Positions 57,881 to 64,000 of a stretch of 64,000 nt of DNA are shown here, in pieces. Source of the stretch: Boswellia sacra (Eukaryota > Streptophyta > Magnoliopsida > Sapindales > Burseraceae). The first letter of the stretch is position 1; each line of letters opens with the position of its first letter. Location of the stretch: positions 103,098-167,097 of the forward strand of contig SNVD02002414.1 in the NCBI GenBank assembly GCA_013180625.2, read 5' to 3'. The notes beneath the pieces were generated by a model, which did no database searches, was not told where the DNA came from, and saw only the letters and a list, made by a program, of their open reading frames with translations. The position numbers and the translations under genes were made by a program.

Positions 57881-59693
57881 TGTTAGCCCTAAGGCTACAT
57901 GATAATTTTGATGATAACAATACACATTGATTAATTGAGATTTACTAACATGTTTATTTATGTGCAAGAGTAAGATCATTGAAATAATTTTAAAATCAAG
58001 AAGAGGCTTATTAAAATGAAGTGTTGAAGCTAAGGAGAAGACTACATTTTAAAGGCACCAAAGTTTAAGAACAAGGTTGATTCAAGGAATGTGACACATG
58101 AGCAATGTTCAATCAATTGGTCATATATTCTCTACAGATGTCCAAATGATGTGATTCTTGAGCCTTTGGAAAGCTTACTCAATTTATAACATTTCATATG
58201 TTTCAAAGAAATTCGAATTTCAAGTGTAAGGTTATCCAAATCATCATGAAAGTTGAAAGACAAATGGAAGCAGCTGACATGAGCACCGAATACTCTTTTG
58301 GACATATCTTGAGCTAGAAAAATCAAAATGACTTGATTCTTACGGCATTGGAAAGAGGACTTAATGAAGCACATTTCATATGTTTTGAAGAAATTCAAAT
58401 TTCAAATGGAAGGCCGACATAATTGACATGCAATTCGATGGACTGACACAAAGAAGAAAAATCAACTCACATGAGCACCGAATGGTGTTTTGGCCATATC
58501 TTAAGATAGAGATATTGAAATGCTTTGATTCTTAATGTTTTGGAAAGCTTATTCAAATATGAAGATCTTTTATGTTTTGAAGAAATTCAAATTTCAAACA
58601 GAAGGCTGACAGAATTATCATTCAAGTCAGCGGACTGACACATGGAAGAAAAATCAAGTCACTTGAGCACCGAATGGTGTTTTGGCCATATCTTGAGCTA
58701 CAGATATCAAAATGACTTGGTTCTTGATGCGTTGGAAAGCTTATTCAAATGTGCAGATCTTTTATGTTTTGTAGATTTTCAAATTTTAAACAAAACATTG
58801 ACAAAAATGGTAGACAATATTACGGTTTTTATGGCAGGCAGAAACTTTGGAATTGGTGTCTTCACTTGATCAAGTTCATCTCATTTGCCTATAAAATGAG
58901 CCCTTCTCCCATTCATTCAAGAACATCCATCAAGCCACAAATAAGGGAAATATCATTTTTAGAGAGCTTTTATTTTTATTATCTACTCTTTGAGGAGAGT
59001 TGTGTATTTGTTATAAACAATTATCTTTGTTCTTGTATTGTGGTGAGAGTGAGATCTTATTGTAAAAGATAAAAGTTATCCTTGAGAGAAATATTTCCTT
59101 GGTGAGGTTGTTCATCAAGAAGAACTCTTGGTGTGGTGTTATCAAGGGTTGAAGAAAGTTGCCTTGGTGAGGTTGTTCATCAAGAAGAACTCTTGGTGTG
59201 GTGTTATCAAGAGTTGAAGGAAGTTGCCTTGGTGAGGTTGTTCATCAAGAAGAACTCTTGGTGTGGTGTTATCAAGGGTTGAAGGAAGTTGCCTTGGTGA
59301 GGTTGTTCATCAAGAAGAACTCTTGGTGTGGTGTTATCAAGAGTTGGAAGAAAAAGTCTTGGTGAGGTTGTTCATCAAGCAAGTTGTAAAGATTTCTACA
59401 ACTTAGTGGAAAGCTTAGCTCGTGGAGCTAGGAGCCCGTGGACGTAGGCAAGGTTTGCCGAACCACGTAAATTGAGTTTGCACTCTCTCTATCCCTATCT
59501 CTTTACATTAACTTGCACTTGTGATTGTTCTTTATTCTATTCTCTTGATTGCATTCTATTTTCATCTTCTTCACCTTTATTCTCAAAGAAAGATTAAATA
59601 ATTTTGATCTTTCAAGAAAAGTTTTCTAAATCCGTTTTGATAAATAAAAACCCAATTCACCCCCCCTCTTGGGTTGCCATACCTGGGTCAACA
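57881..59693 (+). repeat. 5' LTR of plus-strand Copia-2
   Basis: 1813 bp, TGTTAGCCCT to GTCAACA. TATAAAA at 58890-58896. Carries five 65-bp tandem units (starts near 59104, 59168, 59233, 59298, 59363). Confidence 0.93.
59104..59410 (+). repeat. 65-bp tandem repeat in the Copia-2 LTR, five units
   Basis: GAGGTTGTTCATCAAGAAGAA units at a 64-65-bp period, the same unit as at 3731-4115 in reverse complement. It lies downstream of the TATA box, so it is in the R/U5 part and would be transcribed. Confidence 0.92.
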
Positions 59694-59695
59694 AG

Positions 59696-59711
59696 TGGTA
59701 TCAGAGCAAGG
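59696..59711 (+). promoter_or_regulatory. Primer-binding site of plus Copia-2
   Basis: TGGTATCAGAGCAAGG, two bases after the LTR, complementary to initiator Met tRNA. Confidence 0.92.
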
Positions 59712-59748
59712 TTGCTCAATTTTTTAAATCTTAATCGATTTTTGAGCT

Positions 59749-61263
59749 ATGGCAACTTTTAATTCAACTTCATATGTTGAGGGACTTTCTATCTCTAGAC
59801 CTCCATTTTTTAATGGAAGTGATTACTCTTATTGGAAAACTAGAATGAGTATTTTCTTGAAATCTTTTGATTATGATTTGTGGTCTATTGTTTTGGAAGG
59901 ACCTTTTGTTCCTACCAAAATTGAAAATGGGGAATGCATGCTTAAAGAACCTAAAGAGTTTAGTGAAGATGATAAAAAGAAATTGAGTTTGAATGCTAAA
60001 GCTATGAATGTGTTATATTGTGCTCTAGATAGAAATGAGTTTAATAGAATATCTACTTGTTCTACGGCACAAGAAATATGGCACACACTTGAAGTAACTC
60101 ATGAAGGAACTAGTCAAGTTAAAGAATCCAAAATTAGTATGCTAGTTCATAGTTATGAGCTTTTTAAGATGAAATCGGATGAATCAATTTCTGAAATGTT
60201 TACTAGATTTACGGATATTATTAATAGTTTGAAATCTCTTGGTAAATCTTATTCTAATGTTGAAATGGTGAGAAAGATTCTTAGGTGTCTACCAAAATCT
60301 TGGGAGCCAAAGATGACGGCAATTCAAGAAGCAAAGGACATCACCAAACTACCATTAGAAGAACTTATGGGTTCTCTCATGACTCATGAAATTACCTTGA
60401 AAGAGAATGAAGAAGAAGATTGCGAGGTGGCAAACATGTGCTTCATGGCTTTAAGAGAAAATGAGATAAGTATTCTAAACCATGATCCTAAGCTTTCATA
60501 TGATGAATTACTTGAAGCATTCCAAAATTTACATGTGCAAGTTGATAAACAAAATTCAAAAATCAATGCTTTCAAAAAGAAGTCAAAAATCATGTTATCT
60601 CAATTAGAAGAGTTGGTGGAAATAAATGAAGCTTTAGAAAATGAAAATGAAATTTTAAAGCAAAAAGATTTTGAAAGTTTGGAAAATCAAATACATTTAT
60701 TAAAAACTGAAAATGAGATTTTAAAACAAAAGGATTTTGATAAATTAGAGAAAGAAAATGTTATTTTGAAAAAGGAAAATAATGACTTAAGAAATATTGT
60801 TGATAGTTTTACAAAAAGCACAAAAAATTTGAATTCTATGTTACAAAACCAAAGGTGTGTTTTTGATAAAAGAGGGTTAGGATATAAAAGTCATAAAAAT
60901 CAAAAGTATTTTAAAAACTATTTTGTTCATGCATCTTCTAGGAATAATCCTAATCATTCATGTAATTATTGTGGAAGAAAAGGACACAAAATGCATTCTT
61001 GTTACATTAAGAGAAATCCTAATTTGAAACAAATATGGATTCCAAAAAGTACCATAACTAACCCCCAAGGACCCAAGAACTTTTGGGTACCAAAAAGTTA
61101 CTCCTTGAATGTTGATTGTAGAGAACAAAGGAGTGGCAAACACAAGTGGTACTTAGATAGTGGATGCTCAAGGCATATGACCGGAGATGCCTCCAAGTTC
61201 TCAAGATTAATCATGAAGAAAGGAGGATATGTGACCTTCGGTGATAATGCCAAAGAAGGGTAA
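59749..61263 (+). pseudogene. gag: Copia-2 gag-protease, open for 504 codons
   Basis: The longest intact gag here. ATG 59749; UBN2-type gag core (residues about 10-220, including FFNGSDYSYWKTRM and SVSEMF-like repeats), a Leu/Glu/Asn-rich coiled coil (about 275-370), a CCHC knuckle CNYCGRKGHKMHSCY (about 405-419), the linker WVPKSYSLNVDCR and the protease start WYLDSGCSRHMTGD with the active Asp. Compared with the minus copy it lacks about 350 bp between KENEE and DCEVANMC, including the first knuckle. The frame ends at 61261-61263 where integrase should follow in another frame; the minus copy has the same break. Confidence 0.9.
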
Positions 61264-62640
61264 TCGGACATGGTGATATTGGTAACCCTTCTTCACCTAT
61301 TATTAACGATGTTTTGCTTGTTCATGGTTTAAAACATGATTTGATTAGCATTAGTCAATTGTGTGATAAGGGATATTTTGTTACTTTTGAGCCTAATAGA
61401 TGTGTGATTAAGGATGTTAGTAACAATAAGACATTATTTGTTGGTAATAGATGTGGTAATATTTATACAATTGATATTGATGTTAATGATCTGTAGAAAA
61501 TTGTTTCATTGTTAATCATGATGCTTGGTTATGGCATAGAAGGTTAGGTCATGCTAGCATGGACACAATTTCAAAAATTTCTAAAAATGATTTAGTTGAT
61601 GGTCTTCCAAAAATAAAATTTGAAAAGGATAAGATTTGTGATGCTTGTCAATTTGGAAAAAAAGTGAGAACTTCTTTTAAACAAAAGAAATTTATTTCAA
61701 CAAATAAACCTCTACAATTACTTCATTTGGATTTATTTGGACCATCAAGAACTCAAAGCCTTGGTGGAAAGTATTATGTTTTGTTATTGTGGATGATTAT
61801 TCAAGATTCACTTGGGTATTATTCTTGAAAACTAAAAATGAGGCCATACAAGCTTTTTCAAAATTTGCAAAAAGAGTCCAAAATCAAAAAGGGTATTCTA
61901 TTGTGTCCATTAGGAGTGATCATGGTGGTGAAGTAGACAATGTTGCATTTGAAAATCTTTGTGATGAAAATGGTTTTGAGCATAATTTTTCCTCACCTAG
62001 AACTCCACAACAAAATGGTGTTGTTGAGAGGAAAAATAGGACTATCCAAGAAATGGCTAGGACCATGTTACTTGAAAATAATTTGCCAAAATATTTTTGG
62101 GCCGAAGCCGTTAATACCGCATGCTTTATAATCAATAGAGTCCATATTAGAGCTTTAATAAAGAAAACTCCCTTATGAACTTTGGAAAGGAAGAAAACCC
62201 AACATTGGATTTTTTAAAGTTTTTGGATGTAAATGTTTTATTTTAAACACCAAGGATAACCTTAGAAAATTTGATGCAAAAGCGATGTTGGAATTTTTGT
62301 TGGCTGCTCCAACCATAGTAAAGCATATAGAGTTTTTAACAAAAAGACTCTTACTATTGAAGAATCTATGCATGTTGAATTTGATGAAACTAATGTTATT
62401 TCTTCAAAGAATTTAGATGATGATATTGTTGAGGTAGAAGGGCAAATCAAGGAATCAAGGCTTGATGAAAAGAGCCAAGATGAATTACAACTTTAACAAG
62501 AAAAGTTTGAGGAAGTAAATGACTCTTCCTAAGAATTACCAAAGGAATGGAGGTATGCAAAAGCTCACCCTAAAGATCTCATTATTGGTGAACCATCACA
62601 AGGTATGAAAAACTAGATCTTCTTTTAAGAACTTTTGTAA
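61264..62640 (+). pseudogene. pol: Copia-2 integrase
   Basis: Pieces in three frames: 61314-61496 (HGLKHDLISISQLCDKGYF), 61559-61790 (CDACQFGKKVRTSF, LLHLDLFGPSRT with the first Asp) and 61789-62178 (IRSDHGGEVDN second Asp, QQNGVVERKNRTIQEMA Glu). A base lost at 61490, one T lost near 61777 and one base lost near 62176 shift the frame. The linker to RT (62200-62640) carries several stops. Confidence 0.9.
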
Positions 62641-63545
62641 TCATTTTGCTTTTGTCTCTCAATTTGAACCAAAATCTTTTAAAGAAGCCGAAAATGACGA
62701 AAGTTGGATTTTGGCTATGCAAGAAGAATTGAAACAATTTGACAGAAATCAAGTTTGGGAATTAGTCCCTAGACCCAAAAATCATTCTATTATATGCACT
62801 AAATGGATATTTAGAAATAAAGTAGATGAAAATGGCACCATTATTAGAAACAAAGCTAGACTTGTTGCTCAAGGATACAATCAAGAAGAAGGTATTGATT
62901 ATGAGGAAACCTTTGCACCGGTTGCTAGATTAGAATCAATTAGAATGTTGTGTGCATTTGCATGTTATAAAAAATTTACATTATATCAAATGGATGTCAA
63001 AAGTGCATTTTTAAATGGTTACATTATGGAGGAAGTATATGTAGAGCAACCTCTTGGTTTTCAAAATCATGATTTTTCAAATCATGTTTTCAAACTCAAA
63101 AAGGCACTTTATGGCTTGAAACAAGCACCAAGAGCATGGTATGATAGATTGAGCAAATTTCTCATTGATAATGGTTTCGAAATAAAAAAAAAAAGTTGAT
63201 ACTACTCTTTTTGTTAAAACAAAAAATGATGATTTATTAATTGTTCAAATCTATGTTGATGATATTATATTTGGTGCTACTAATGTCTCTATTTGTGAGG
63301 AATTTTCTAAGTGCATGCAACAAGAATTTGAAATGAGCTTAATGGGAGAATTAAATTTCTTCCTTGGACTTCAAATCAAGTAATCAATAGATGGGATCTT
63401 CATTAATCAAGCTATATATACAAGAGATCTTCTCAAGAAGTTTGGCATTGATTATTCAAGGACATATAACACACCTATGGGTACATTAACCAAGCTTGAC
63501 AAAGATGAGAAAGGAAAAGATGTTGAGGTAACAAAGTATCGAGGT
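62641..63545 (+). pseudogene. pol: Copia-2 reverse transcriptase
   Basis: Frame 62711-63199: [56 protein letters not shown] and [19 protein letters not shown]. An A run near 63184 shifts the frame. YVDDIIFGAT then follows at about 63255, GELNFFLGLQIK and a TAA at about 63380-63382. Catalytic Asp pair kept. Confidence 0.92.
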
Positions 63546-64000
63546 ATGTTGGCTCTCTTTTGTATTTAACTGCTAATAGATCTGATATTATGTTTAGTGT
63601 GTGTATGTGTGCTAGATTTCAATCTTGTCCAAAGGAATCTCACCTTAAAGCTGTCAAAAGGATATTTAGATATATTCTTGGAACCATAAATCTAGGTCTT
63701 TGGTATCCTAAGTGTGATAATTTTGATCTAATTAGTTATTCTGATGCGGACTTTGCTGGAAGTCTTCTTGAAGAAAGAGCACTAGTGGCTCTTGCCATTT
63801 TCTAGGACATGCATTAGTCTCATGGTTTAGTAGAAAACAAAATTCTGTTGCCTTATCAACCGCGGAAGCCGAGTATATTGCAGTATAAAGTTGTTGTGCA
63901 CAATCTCTTTGGATGAAACAAATTTTAAAAGATTATGTTGTTGTATTTGATCATATTCCCATCAAATGTGACAATACAAGTGCCATCAACATTTCAAAAA
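63546..64000 (+). pseudogene. pol: Copia-2 RNase H, truncated by the window edge
   Basis: Frame 63560-63805 has SCPKESHLKAVKRIFRYILG and LISYSDADFAGS. After another frameshift near 63770, STAEAEYIAV and IKCDNTSAINIS reach the end of the window. Typical Copia RNase H order. Confidence 0.9.

Larger units (their letters stand above)
57881..64000 (+). mobile_element. Copia-2 element, plus strand, cut by the window end
   Basis: Full 5' LTR (57881-59693), PBS, gag-protease, integrase, RT and most of RNase H; the 3' LTR lies outside the window. Same family as 3400-9641. Several single-base frameshifts, many at homopolymers, break pol. Confidence 0.92.

Overview
This window looks like heterochromatic, repeat-packed DNA from a flowering plant, probably a dicot. 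I found no intact single-copy host gene, tRNA or rRNA. Almost everything is LTR retrotransposon, nested several levels deep, and nearly every reading frame is broken. Element ends were placed from TG...CA termini, primer-binding sites (PBS), polypurine tracts (PPT) and target-site duplications (TSD), all read directly from the sequence.

Layout. 1-694: AT-rich flank. 695-16618 (+): a Sirevirus-type Copia element with TSD GATTT, an env-like region and three PPT-like sites; a second Copia family (Copia-2, minus strand, 3400-9641, TSD ATAAC) sits inside it and contains a 100-N gap. 16624-22830: degenerate LTR-like sequence with tandem repeats and a pyrimidine tract, hit by a 1412-bp solo LTR (19776-21187, TSD CCTAC). 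22830-54941 (minus): the shredded remains of a Tat-lineage Gypsy element, opened by four insertions: an Athila element (23977-46754, TSD ACCAC), a 3.66-kb probable solo LTR (47307-50964), an inverted second copy of the 1412-bp solo LTR (51841-53252, TSD GTATG), and a chromovirus-like Gypsy relic from 54942. The Athila element contains a second Athila element (32918-44141). 57683-64000: a plus-strand Copia-2 element running off the right edge.

The most interesting content is in the two nested Athila elements. Between pol and the 3' untranslated region, where Athila elements may carry an env-like frame, both copies carry the same two extra genes. The first encodes a small basic cysteine-rich protein resembling the nucleic-acid-binding/silencing-suppressor proteins of betaflexiviruses. 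The second is an intronless relative of LONELY GUY (LOG), the cytokinin-activating phosphoribohydrolase. All four gene copies are now broken, each by different lesions, so the module was in the family before these copies inserted. The two Athila copies also share nonsense codons in gag and integrase, suggesting a lineage copied in trans from a defective parent.

Approximate order of events, from nesting: Tat element, then the outer Athila, solo LTRs and chromovirus relic; then the inner Athila inside the outer, and Copia-2 inside both the Sirevirus and the chromovirus relic.
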